DNA from: Ophiocordyceps camponoti-saundersi (nom. inval.)
Lineage: Eukaryota; Ascomycota; Sordariomycetes; Hypocreales; Ophiocordycipitaceae
Length of the DNA: 64,000 bases
Direction: 5' to 3'
Assembly: GCA_003339415.1 (NCBI GenBank)
Contig: PDHQ01000075.1
Span: 82,855 to 146,854 of the forward strand
In this document: in pieces, positions 43,868 through 53,050 of the stretch
Layout: each line of letters opens with the position of its first letter
Numbering within the stretch: the stretch's first letter is position 1
Program-made: the position numbers and the translations under genes
The notes under the pieces: generated by a model
What the model was told of the DNA's origin: nothing
Database searches by the model: none
What the model saw: the letters and a program-made list of their open reading frames with translations, nothing else

Positions 43868-46789
43868 TCAAAGCCCACGATCCCTCAAAGCCGCCTTCAA
43901 CGTAGCAGCAAAGCCAACAACATGCTCCGGTCCAAGCATAGTATAATGCTCGCCACCAACCTCATGAAACTTGACCTCAGACGCACAAAAGTCCGCCCAC
44001 CGACTGAGATGAACCGTCAGCCACTCCTCCCTCGACCGAGCCGCGACCTTGAGCGGTATAGCATGAAAGACGTCGAGCACATCCACCGATCCGCTGGGCT
44101 CGTACTCGACGGCCATGCTCTGCAAGCCGAAAGCGACGTCCGCCCAGCGCGCGAGCCCCTGCTCGTCGAGACCGAGTTCCCGCATGCGGTCTGTATCAGC
44201 CTCGGCCATGACGCGCTTCAAGGCCTGGTGCCGATCTAGTTTCAGGATACTGTCTTCGTCGTCGTCACCTCCCGTGCTGTTGTACTCTTCGCTGATGAGG
44301 CCGACGAAATACGTCAGGTGAAGGAGACACATGTTCCAGTTCAGCTGCCTCATCCGCGTCTTGATGTGAGGCGGCAGGTTGAAGCTACCGAGGAAGCTAA
44401 TCTTTTCGCCCTGGCCGTCGAGTCTCTTGGCCATCTCGAACGCCAGCATCGTGCCGTAGCTGTAGCCGGCGAGGGCGTAGGGCCCGTGAGGCTGCCTTGA
44501 CCTTACGGCGGACACGTAGGCCTCTACCGTTTCCTCGATGGACTTGAAGTTTTTATGACCTGCTTCGAAACCTCGGGCTCGTAGGGCGTAGATGGGCCTG
44601 TCGTCGTCGCTCATGTGCTGGACGAGCCCGATGAAGACGAGGACTTCGCCGACGCCAGGATGGACCAGCCACAGAGGCGTCTTGGAGCCTCCCGGTCGGA
44701 AGCTCACTACCGGGTCGTAGTTGGCCACGACCGAGGCCTCGTCCTGGCAGCTTGCGGGCCGGCTGAGGAGGATGCTGAGGGCTGCCGTCATGGACCGGGC
44801 GGTGGGGTGTTTCATCAGCATGACGATCGGGACCTCGGTGCCCAGCCGGGTGTCGATCCGGTGCTTGAGCCGGATCAGGTCCATCGATTTGCAGCCGAGC
44901 TCGAAGATGGAGGCGTCCAAGCCGACGGCTTCAGGCGAGAGGCCGATGGTATGGGCGATATCATCCACCATGAGGCTGACTTCGGAATCGCTGACGACGC
45001 TCGTCGCTCCCTGCTGCTGCTGCTGCTGCTGTTCCAGCTTCTTGAAGGCGTCGACGGCGCTCGCGTACAGCTGGACATCATCATCGAAGACGCCCTCCTC
45101 GAACAAGACCCTCATCTTGGCGCGGGAAATCTTCCCCAGCGCAGACAGCGGCAGCTTCGAGACGGAAGAAGCGCCGAGCTGGAAGACGAGAGGCCTCGGT
45201 CCGCCGCTCATGACGCACGCCTCGACGGCAAGGCTCTCGATGTCCACCATGGCCCTCGTCTCAACCGGCCACTCCTTGGGCACGTAGGCGACGGTGATCT
45301 GCTCCGTGTAAGCGGCCTGAGTAGGGAAGGCGACGACGCGGGCGACGCGAGAGCCAAGGGCTTCCTCCAGCGCGGCCTGAATGTCTGCCGTGGCGATCTT
45401 GATGCCGTTGATGTTGATCACGTCTTTTAACCGGCCTATCAGACGGAGGTTTCCCGCCGAGTCGATGACGGCCTGGTCTCCGGTGCGGAACCAGCCGTCG
45501 GGCGTGAAGGCCTCGGACGTAGCCTCCGGGTTGCGGTAGTATTTGCTGAAGACGACGTCGCCGCGAACCTGCAGCTCGCCCGGCTCGTTGACGGACGACG
45601 ACGACGACCGGAGGATGCCGTCGTCGGAATCCTTGACGGCGATGCGCATCTCCATGCCCTGGATACACTTGCCGAGCGACGCCACCGGAAGGCCGTTCTC
45701 CACCTCGTAGGCCGGACAGTCGAGGTTAAAGGTCGCTCCGGCGCACGTCTCCGTCATGCCAAAGCCGGGGGTGATGACGTTGGGGGGGGCGCCGTATCGC
45801 GTCAGCAGGGCAGAGGCCGCGATGCACGTCTTGACGTCGTTGACCTCCCCTCCGGAAGCGAAGACGGCCAGGTCGGAGAGGTCCCATGTCTTGGCGTCCA
45901 GCGGCGGCTGCTTCGGTCCGTCGACGGCGGAGACGAGCTCGGCGAGGAAGAAGTTCGGGGCGAAGGTGCGGGAGACGCGGTGCCGGCTTAGAAGACGGAG
46001 GAACAGCGCCGGCTGGGACGTGACGTTGGCGGCGTGGACGTGGATCTGTCCGACGCCGAGCCACATGGGCTGGATATGCATCTCGACGAGGCCGGCGATG
46101 TGATCGAGGCCTATCCAGTTGAGGAAGGGTCCGTCCGGCGTCAGGGCACGGGACGAAGCCTTGCCGTGGATAGCGGCCAGGATCTGTCTCTGAGTTGTGC
46201 AGACGGCCTTTGCGTTGCCGGTGCTTCCCGAGGTGAGCGTCAGGACGGCAGCGGCGTCTTCGTCATTACATGATGGCGGAGCAGAGATCGTCGTGTTTCT
46301 TCCCCCCTGAGAAGAAGAAGAAGATTCCTGCTGACGACGAGACAAGTCCTCGACGGTGTGAAGCTTGAACGAGTGATGATCTCCGTCGAAGAGCGAGACG
46401 GATCGCGCTCTGGTGATGCAGACGGGTGACTGCAGAAGCGACGATAGCCATCCGGTGTGTCTCCGACGATGTTCCTCGACGTTACTGAAGGGAGACGACA
46501 GCACGGGAAGGCCATTAGCGAGGAGAACGGCCCAGAAGTAGACGATGGTATCGCGATGGTCGTCGAGATGAAGCAGCACAGGAGCTTCGTCTCTAAAGTC
46601 ATGAAGCGAACGGATGATGAGACTGAGGTCCGAAGCCGTCTCGTACAAGGCCCGGTACGACATCTCCTCCGGAACAGAAGAGTTTCCAAGCGGGAAGAAG
46701 AGCATCTTCCTCGATGGATGAGAAAGTGCCCTCTCCCTGAGGATATCCAAGACGCCGGTCCATGGCGCCGAAGATGGTGCTTCACCCAT
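43868..46789 (-). CDS. NRPS-like enzyme, adenylation-thiolation-thioesterase (A-T-TE)
   Basis: A single exon, 973 aa, starting at ATG 46789 (MGEAPSSAPWTGVLD). The A domain (about 1-590) has the core P-loop TSGSTGNAK (186-194), FNWIGLDHIAGLVEMH-type substrate region (FLNWIGLDH at about 222-230), FGMTETCAG (343-351), GWFRTGD (432-438), GRLKDVININGIKI (452-465) and the catalytic Lys in LSALGKI near 553. A poly-Gln linker coded by CTG repeats follows. The carrier domain has GCKSMDL with phosphopantetheine Ser at about 635. The TE domain has GYSYG (Ser about 777) and HEVGGEHYTML (His about 948). There is no condensation domain. A-T-TE enzymes of about 900-1000 aa such as TdiA, MicA and AtqA activate aryl pyruvates and dimerise them to quinones or furanones. 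A P450 and a methyltransferase lie within 6 kb on the same strand. Confidence 0.92.
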   Translation of the reverse strand: MGEAPSSAPWTGVLDILRERALSHPSRKMLFFPLGNSSVPEEMSYRALYETASDLSLIIRSLHDFRDEAPVLLHLDDHRDTIVYFWAVLLANGLPVLSSPFSNVEEHRRRHTGWLSSLLQSPVCITRARSVSLFDGDHHSFKLHTVEDLSRRQQESSSSSQGGRNTTISAPPSCNDEDAAAVLTLTSGSTGNAKAVCTTQRQILAAIHGKASSRALTPDGPFLNWIGLDHIAGLVEMHIQPMWLGVGQIHVHAANVTSQPALFLRLLSRHRVSRTFAPNFFLAELVSAVDGPKQPPLDAKTWDLSDLAVFASGGEVNDVKTCIAASALLTRYGAPPNVITPGFGMTETCAGATFNLDCPAYEVENGLPVASLGKCIQGMEMRIAVKDSDDGILRSSSSSVNEPGELQVRGDVVFSKYYRNPEATSEAFTPDGWFRTGDQAVIDSAGNLRLIGRLKDVININGIKIATADIQAALEEALGSRVARVVAFPTQAAYTEQITVAYVPKEWPVETRAMVDIESLAVEACVMSGGPRPLVFQLGASSVSKLPLSALGKISRAKMRVLFEEGVFDDDVQLYASAVDAFKKLEQQQQQQQGATSVVSDSEVSLMVDDIAHTIGLSPEAVGLDASIFELGCKSMDLIRLKHRIDTRLGTEVPIVMLMKHPTARSMTAALSILLSRPASCQDEASVVANYDPVVSFRPGGSKTPLWLVHPGVGEVLVFIGLVQHMSDDDRPIYALRARGFEAGHKNFKSIEETVEAYVSAVRSRQPHGPYALAGYSYGTMLAFEMAKRLDGQGEKISFLGSFNLPPHIKTRMRQLNWNMCLLHLTYFVGLISEEYNSTGGDDDEDSILKLDRHQALKRVMAEADTDRMRELGLDEQGLARWADVAFGLQSMAVEYEPSGSVDVLDVFHAIPLKVAARSREEWLTVHLSRWADFCASEVKFHEVGGEHYTMLGPEHVVGFAATLKAALRDRGL
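45011..45033. repeat. CTG repeat coding the poly-Gln linker of the NRPS-like enzyme
   Basis: CTG units (CAG on the coding strand) give seven Gln in a row between the A and carrier domains, a likely site of length variation. Confidence 0.85.
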
Positions 46790-47040
46790 TATTCTTTTTG
46801 CAGGTATTCTGATATCAAAGACTCTTTTCAAGAGAGAGAGAGAGATAGGATTCACAAAGGGATGGCCAGGGGGGGGGGGGGGGGGGAAAGGGGGGGCTTG
46901 AAGATGAGGAAAATCGAAAGAAAAAAAAAGGAGATTGACGGGGATTTATGTATGAATTCAGAACGAGCTCGACTTGGTATTGGCCCGGAGAGGAGGAGGA
47001 GAAAGTGGCTGGCTGCATGGCTGGAACCGGTGTAGCAAAT

Positions 47041-47067
47041 AGAGAGAGAGAGAGAGAGAGAGAGAGA
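47041..47067. repeat. GA dinucleotide microsatellite
   Basis: About thirteen AG copies. Confidence 0.95.
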
Positions 47068-47408
47068 AGGCCATCGCAGTATGCATCATCTATACAGACG
47101 CCACCAAGCCCCGTCGACTACTGCTTCTCTCTCTCCCGGGGCTGAAAGACGCCACGAAGACCTAGACTCGTCCATACGGAGCTGTCTTCCCCCCCCTCTC
47201 CGGAGCTGTCTTCCACAAGGGGGGTCCCCCATCACGGGAAGCTGACATGCCGGGGCGGCCGGCCGTAGAAGTCTAACTTTCTTTTCCGTATCTTTCGTCT
47301 TCCGCGGTAAACAATGACCGAGAGGATTCACGAGGCTGAGTGGGAGACGGGAAAGAGGAAAGCGTCGGACAATGGCCGTGATCCCTGTTAGCTGAGACAT
47401 GTCCCCCC

Positions 47409-47432
47409 CATACATACATACATACATACATA
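47409..47432. repeat. CATA tetranucleotide microsatellite
   Basis: About six copies of CATA. Confidence 0.9.
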
Positions 47433-48018
47433 TATCATGGATGTAAATGTAATGTAATGTATGTTACTTGACAGTTAATCAAGTCAACCCCCCCCTTTGG
47501 TGCATGTAGGTTGTATGTATGCATGCATAGTATATGTATGCCATGTATGTATATGTGTGTGTGTGTGCATGCATATCCGTCAGAGGTATCCCCCCCCCCC
47601 AACTGACAAGTCGATTCTTAACCAGCTTCATCAGACGAGAGAGAGAAGATGCCGCCAACCAAGCGTTGGATCAAGGTTTGGACCGGGGATTGATGGTTCA
47701 AGGGTCAGCCGGGGCTGAAAGAAAAAAAAAAGCAGCCTATATCGGGAGACTGAACCGGCTGCATGCTTTTCATGTACGACCCTACTATTTACAGAGTCTG
47801 TATCTGTCTGTCTGTCTCTATGTGTTTATTGAGGGCGCGAACCGCGGAAGAAGCCCTGTCTAGAACCGCGAGTTTGCCCGCATCGTTACCCCGGACCCGT
47901 CTTTCGAGTCTGTAACTCTCTCAACGACTCAGCTGCTTACCTTCGAGAGAGAGAGAGATCCGTCTTCACTTGTTTGGAATGGATGAGCGGCCCGAATAGG
48001 TTCGGGATAAGTCATTCC

Positions 48019-48020
<2 letters not shown>

Positions 48021-48053
<33 letters not shown>
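48021..48053. repeat. Poly-G tract, 33 G
   Basis: Thirty-three consecutive G; the length may be an assembly artefact. As DNA it could form quadruplex-type structure. Confidence 0.9.
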
Positions 48054-48057
<4 letters not shown>

Positions 48058-48129
48058 CGGCGCCTGCGCCTGCCTCTTTTTTTTTTCTTCCTCCCCTTTC
48101 CTCTTTCTCTCCCCCCCCCCCCCACACCC

Positions 48130-48139
48130 NNNNNNNNNN
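48130..48139. other. Assembly gap (10 N)
   Basis: Ten Ns between a poly-C tract and a GT-rich stretch. Length is probably a placeholder. Confidence 0.99.
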
Positions 48140-48188
48140 TGTGTGTGGTGGGAGGGGGGCCGCCTGGGTGTGGGGTGGATTGTCTCCC

Positions 48189-48214
48189 GGGGGGGGGGGG
48201 GGGGGGGGGGGGGG
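48189..48214. repeat. Poly-G tract, 26 G
   Basis: Twenty-six consecutive G shortly after the assembly gap. Confidence 0.9.
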
Positions 48215-48303
48215 AGGGAGGAAGGATATGCTCTTGTACAAGCTTCTTTCTCTTCTCCTTCTTCTCCTTCTTCTTCTTCTTCTTCTCCCGCTCACACACG
48301 CAT

Positions 48304-48328
48304 GCTGATGCTGATGCTGATGCTGATA
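48304..48328. repeat. GCTGAT hexamer repeat
   Basis: Four copies of GCTGAT directly after a TTC-rich run. Confidence 0.9.
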
Positions 48329-48831
48329 TGTGTGACATACAAATGCACATGTACGGAGCATGTCTGCAGCTACTATCCATACCATACCATACCATCCTAC
48401 ATACACAACTCCCTCCCTTACCCATGATCCCATCTACCTACCTACATACATATACATGTACGGATATGTAGCTGCCTGTCTCCCCTCTCTCCCGGCAGTA
48501 GGTCCGTATATCTCCTCGTGTTGTCGTTGTCACATCACGAATCGTAACACAACATATGTAAGTCGCACCTCTCCCCAACCAGCGATCCAGTAAGCCAAGA
48601 CCAGGGTCTCCGAATCGCTACAACCATCCCGTCTCTCTCTTTAGAAACAATGAACGCAGTACGTCCACTTCATCTACAGTTCCGTTGACTGACGGACAAG
48701 CTCAACACCCGTATCAAAAGGAGGGGGGGGGGGGCACGAGAAAAAAAAAAAGAAAGACGAACGAGGCATTGGCAATATATGGAACGAGAAAGTCATCTTT
48801 GACGAGAAAAGAATGCTTTCTTTTTTTCTCA

Positions 48832-49605
48832 TCAGCTGTATAGCCTGAGCCGTCTTCTTCCTCCTCCAGCTCGCACAGGTGTGGTCGAGGCGTTGGTGAA
48901 GCCTTTTGGAGGTGTATGTAAGATGCGCAAGATGGTCGGAATCAATCGCAGCTCCATGATGCCCGAGTATTCTTCGTCCGTTTGCACGCGGGCTGTCTCC
49001 GTTGACGTAGACTAACGTAGACGTTATTGAAGATATGAACCCTTCAGCCAGGGCGTAATCATCGACACCTCCATCAGCTACATGGTGTTGGCAAAAGCAT
49101 CATAGTTCATGGCAGTGGCAGCGTCAATCTCGTCATCAACGTCGTAGTCGGAACTCGAACTGCAGAAAAAAGGGTGTGAAAGAAGCCATGAGGATCAAAA
49201 AGGATCGATTAGGTTAGACTTAAAGATGCGTAATCTAAAGCAGAGCAGAGAAAGGATGCCCGATATAAGCCCAACAGTCCCTTACCTTCAACCTATGTAA
49301 GTAAGCCTCGCATCTACCCATCAAGTCCCTCGTCACTGTCAGCAACGCAAAGAGAAAGCCAGAAAGAATCCATCGATCCTCAAAGAGAAACAGGAATCAA
49401 GCCATCGCAGACCAACAAACTTCTCCGGAAGGAACAGCGAGAGGCATCGTGACGTGACGGCAACGTTGCTCTCTCGTGGTGCTGGTTTAAAAGGGAGTAT
49501 GGCAGGTAGTTGGTCGATAGATACAGTGTCTTGACAGCTAGAACCTCGAAAGCAGAACAGTATGCATCATCAGTCACGGCCTCATCAGACATGGCATCAT
49601 CTCGA
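48832..49605 (-). other. Weak coding fragments, possible multi-exon gene
   Basis: On the minus strand two segments look translated. One (49159-49078) reads SSSDYDVDDEIDAATAMNYD and on to ANTM-stop after a CTGCAG acceptor; it can be joined to a piece ending DSDEGLDG (about 49370-49318) through a roughly 158-nt intron with a CTAAC branch site. The other (about 49012-48832) reads STETARVQTDEEYSGIMELR, then …GGGRRRLRLYS-stop. I could not build a complete gene with an ATG and consistent phases; MSDEAVTDDAYCSAFE at about 49592 is one possible start. No family is recognised. Confidence 0.3.
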
Positions 49606-50104
49606 AAGGGTGAATACAGAAGATCTCAGTCTCAGTCTCACTCACCAAAAAGGGGGACATGAAAGAAAGCCAGGCGGTAAAAACAGGCATCAATCATGTA
49701 TGTAAGTTGGCCGCCCTCCCTCCATCCATCCATCCATCCAACCCCAAGAGCCCGCCTTAGGGCCACAGGCTTAGGTAGCACCGGTAGGCTTGTCTGTCCC
49801 CTGTCAAGATCCGGCTTAGCCCAGAATAGCCAGCCAGCTGCAGGCCGTAAAGCCAGTCCGGCCCCTTCCGAACCCTTATTCAACATCCCGGCCCCACCAT
49901 CTTCGCCGTCACCGTTCACCCTTCACCCTTCACGGCATCGTCACCAAGGTGGACCAAGGTGAACCAAGGTGAAAACCCACTCACTCACTCACTATCTTAT
50001 CTTATCTTATCACACACCTCCTCCACCATCCACCATCCACCATCTCCTCCTCCACCACCAAACAACATCAACCCATCACCATCCCCAAGAAAAAACCCAC
50101 GACA
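49606..50104. other. ELP6 promoter region
   Basis: CATC and CACTCACT repeats and a CTTATCTTATC run at about 49994-50009 precede the ELP6 start, and the leader is C/A-rich. No gene is seen. Confidence 0.4.
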
Positions 50105-51133
50105 ATGTCAAAGTCGACATCAAAAGCAATCCCCCCGCTACTAAAACCCCTCCTACACCCCACAACCCTCAAGAAAAACTCCCTCCTCGTCCTCACAGGC
50201 GTCCTAGGCGCCACCACAAACTGGCTCGTCCTCCGCTACCTATACGCCCAACTCTCCGCGCCCGCGACACAAGAAGACGCACCAGATGAAGATGAATCCG
50301 CCTCGGTCGTACTCGTCAGCTTCATGCGCGACGGCGCGTTCTGGCGTGAAGGAGCCTCCAAACTAGTTGCGTCTTTCTTTTTCCATTTTAAATCTCTTCT
50401 ATACTTCACTTGCTCTTCAGTCTTCAACATGATAAAACATCTCCATACCCCAACCACTAACCAAAGAAACGAAAACAAAAAGGGTCTAGACCTCGACTCC
50501 CTCCGTCAAAGACGCCGCTTCGCCTTCGTAGACGGCCTAAGCGGCCTCTTCGTCTCGCCCCCCAAAAACAGCTCCGACAGGATCCTCACAAGCCCAGACC
50601 TAAGCTACGTAATGACCAACATCATCCAAGCCCTCGATCACGACGTCGACGCCTCCCCCCGAAAAGTCCTCATCATCGATCAGATAGACGTCCTCGTCGC
50701 CACCACCGGCCTGGCTAGCGAGGCAATGCAGAGCGCTCTGCTCTCCCTGCGAGAGGTGCTTCTTCCCCTCTTCCACTTTCACTCATCCAAGTCCATGTCC
50801 TCACGCACAGCTATGCATATACTCCAGCGCGTCGACGCCACTGTCCTCACCCTCGCCGCCGACGATCCTCTCATCCACACCCAGACGACGCGCCTGGAAC
50901 GAGAACACGCTTCCCTAGTCCTGAGCCACGCTCATGCCGCCCGCACCGTCGTCGCCTTGCGCCGTCTCGACTCCGGCCCCGCGCCCGACGTCAGCGGCGT
51001 CATGCGCATATCCTCGCGTCGCCGGCACCCCTTTGACGGCGACAACGACGCCCCGCTGCCGCCCGACGCCGAATATCTCTATCACGTCGCAGCCGATGGC
51101 TCCGTCACCGTCTTTGAAAGGGGAGCCAAGTGA
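50105..51133 (+). CDS. ELP6: Elongator complex subunit 6
   Basis: Exons 50105-50365 and 50483-51133 join to 303 aa. The 117-nt intron (GTTGCG…AAAAAG, CTAAC branch site near 50455) is frame-neutral and has no in-frame stop, so an unspliced frame of 342 aa also exists; the intron codes for a Phe-rich and Asn-rich stretch unlike the rest. Spliced, the protein has the RecA-like Elp6 core: LLVLTGVLGATTNWLVLRY, VVLVSFMRDGAFWREGASKL-GLDLDSL, FAFVDGLSGLF, VLIIDQIDVLVATTG, and near the end VMRISSRR and YLYHVAADGSVTVFERG. Elp6 forms a hexamer with Elp4 and Elp5 that docks on Elongator, which modifies wobble uridines in tRNAs. It is cytosolic, single copy in most fungi, and convergent with the eL37 gene. 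Confidence 0.9.
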   Translation: MSKSTSKAIPPLLKPLLHPTTLKKNSLLVLTGVLGATTNWLVLRYLYAQLSAPATQEDAPDEDESASVVLVSFMRDGAFWREGASKLVASFFFHFKSLLYFTCSSVFNMIKHLHTPTTNQRNENKKGLDLDSLRQRRRFAFVDGLSGLFVSPPKNSSDRILTSPDLSYVMTNIIQALDHDVDASPRKVLIIDQIDVLVATTGLASEAMQSALLSLREVLLPLFHFHSSKSMSSRTAMHILQRVDATVLTLAADDPLIHTQTTRLEREHASLVLSHAHAARTVVALRRLDSGPAPDVSGVMRISSRRRHPFDGDNDAPLPPDAEYLYHVAADGSVTVFERGAK

Positions 51134-51421
51134 GGGCATCGAGTCTTGGAATTGCAGAAAGAGTTGGGTCGCAATGGAGAAAAATAACGGTTTCATCTGT
51201 ATCTTCTTCAGAAGCTCCCACCATCGCAGCATCAAAACAAGACGAAGGTGTTCCCATTGTTTCTTGCTCGTAAGCACATCATGTAAAAAAAAAACACCTC
51301 GCGTCCCATGCTGCTCCCAGCAACCACAGCCGAGCCCTCGCTCAAGCCCATCCATCCCCCGTAGGGCGACAGAGAAAGTCTTCAATCGGCTTCGTCAAGT
51401 TTCCCCAACATGCTTCCCTGT
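51134..51421. other. Shared 3' flank of ELP6 and RPL37
   Basis: Only 288 bp between the convergent stops; transcripts probably overlap. No further feature is seen. Confidence 0.45.
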
Positions 51422-51993
51422 CTACGACTCCCTCTTAGTCGGGCCCCGAGCGCCCTTGGGGCAGCCCGTCTGGAAGCCATTTCTGAACCGCCTCGAGACG
51501 TCCTTGAGGTAGCGCATGCGGCCTGTGCCCGTCGTCTTTCTCCGCTTAGCCTTCTCGCCCCAGTTGACTATGAGATATTCGCGTCAGTTCACATCCCGTC
51601 CTTTCTCCAATCATCTCGCAGGTATCCGTCCCTAGGAAAGAGAACGAGGAGAATTCGGCCGTGACATACACTTTCGAATCTTAGCCGAGGGAAATCCGCA
51701 AGAAGCGCACTCCTTTTTCTGGATGTGCATCGAACGACGGCCTGCCAATTCCTCCCATCAGCAATCACCGCAAAGCCGTTCCAAAATTCCAATCCCTCAT
51801 TTTCCCAACCGAAGACATCGAGAGATCTTTCCCGGGGAGACGGAAACGTTCAACTGACCGCATCGTCTGCAAATCGTGTGCGTCTTGTTATGGCGCTTGC
51901 CAAAGCTCGAGGTACCCTTGGCTATCCGACGAATCTTCCGTCAGCGAGAAATCCCCCACGATCACATCATGAATACGCAGACGACGTACTCAT
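51422..51993 (-). CDS. RPL37: 60S ribosomal protein eL37
   Basis: Four exons on the minus strand: 51993-51990, 51921-51859, 51741-51670 and 51567-51422, joining in frame to 94 aa. The first exon carries only ATGA, so the second codon is split. The mature sequence is clear eL37: [16 protein letters not shown], then the zinc-finger cysteines in ICRRCG and [14 protein letters not shown], then [20 protein letters not shown], then [21 protein letters not shown]. Introns are 68, 117 and 102 nt with GTACGT, GTCAGT and GTATGT donors. A CxxC pair on each side forms the zinc site that holds the protein on the 25S rRNA. Because no exon exceeds 146 nt, simple reading-frame scans miss this gene. An extra KRES tail replaces the usual short end. 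Confidence 0.96.
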
Positions 51994-52435
51994 CTTGGCG
52001 GCTGCGGTTGGGCGTGCTGTTGAATGACGATGATACCGAGTTCGCCTGGGTTTTTTTTTTTTCCTTTCTTTCCCTGCCGCTCTTTGGTGGAGTGATTGAT
52101 TAGGTACAGCAAATAGCCCTAACGACGTTACGTCGGCAAATTAGATAATCCGCACATCATGTGATGCTGCCCTGGCACGTGACCTTTGTCCAACTTCAAC
52201 TCTTCGATTTCGTCTCTCGCACCGCTAAACACAGCTCTAACTCGTCCGTCGATAAGGACGCCTTAGAAGGTGAATGAATATTCACCGCATGACCAAATCG
52301 CCGTAGAAATCACGCAGTTTTCCTTACAGAGTAGAGGGGTCCTCCAAAGCTAACCCTCTTCTCAACCTCAACCCCCTGGTAGCAAGTCTCTGCCAAACTG
52401 ATGAGAACGCTCTTCTGAACTTTTCCTCCTATATG

Positions 52436-52522
52436 CATACATACTTCCTCCAGCATACATTGTATGCACATACATACATACACACATATAATCACACATG
52501 CAAATACACATACATACATACA
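52436..52522. repeat. CATA/ACAC simple-repeat tract
   Basis: Interrupted CATA tetranucleotides mixed with ACAC words. Confidence 0.8.
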
Positions 52523-52814
52523 AGTATTACGAAAAACCCGGTCCCAAATCTCGAACCCAACCATCTAATCATCCCGTCATTTCGGTATTCAATCTCTAAT
52601 CTAAGCCGTAGCTGCGGCCGTGACCTACACCTCACAATTCGCAGCTATTTACAAAGAAAGGAAGTAGAGACCCATCCCCTCCCCCGAGGCTCGACCGTGA
52701 CGAGGCCAAGTCTCTCCGCCAGCCACTCGCCATATCCACCCATCCTCTTTTCGCATAACTCGCAGACACGTCCGTTCAACACGTGCAAAGCATCCCCAAG
52801 ATTCTCCGAGAAGT

Positions 52815-52894
52815 GGAAGTAGAAGTAGAAGGAGAAGAAGAAGAAGAAGAAGGAGGAGAAGAAGAAGAAGAAGAAGAAGAAGAAGAAGAAAAGA
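52815..52894. repeat. GAA/GGA trinucleotide tract
   Basis: About 80 bp of GAA with GGA interruptions; a purine-only tract. Confidence 0.9.
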
Positions 52895-53050
52895 AAGAAT
52901 AAGAGAAGGAGAAAGAAAAGCATAAACAGACTCCGCTCATTGCCAGTCGTACATACATACACCATCAGTACAATCCCAGAAAGGGCTAAAACCCTACGGA
53001 GCCCGTCCCCCTCCGTGAAAAAAAAAAACGTTTTCCGCTTCCCCCAACCT

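Larger units (their letters stand above)
46790..48831. other. Repeat-rich intergenic region upstream of the NRPS-like gene
   Basis: Holds the NRPS-like promoter, a G tract at 46869-46886, a GA microsatellite, CATA repeats, G tracts of 33 and 26, an assembly gap and a TTC run. Frames across the gap are pure low complexity. No gene is supported. Confidence 0.5.
51994..53050. other. Intergenic region between RPL37 and the OPT transporter
   Basis: Includes the RPL37 promoter (C/T and purine words near 52020-52100), CATA repeats and a GAA run. No gene is supported; a frame through the GAA run on the minus strand is only poly-Phe/Ser. Confidence 0.45.

Noticed and set aside
44615..45430. 271-codon plus-strand frame
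   Set aside because: It is antisense to the NRPS-like carrier and A domains; no motif is seen.
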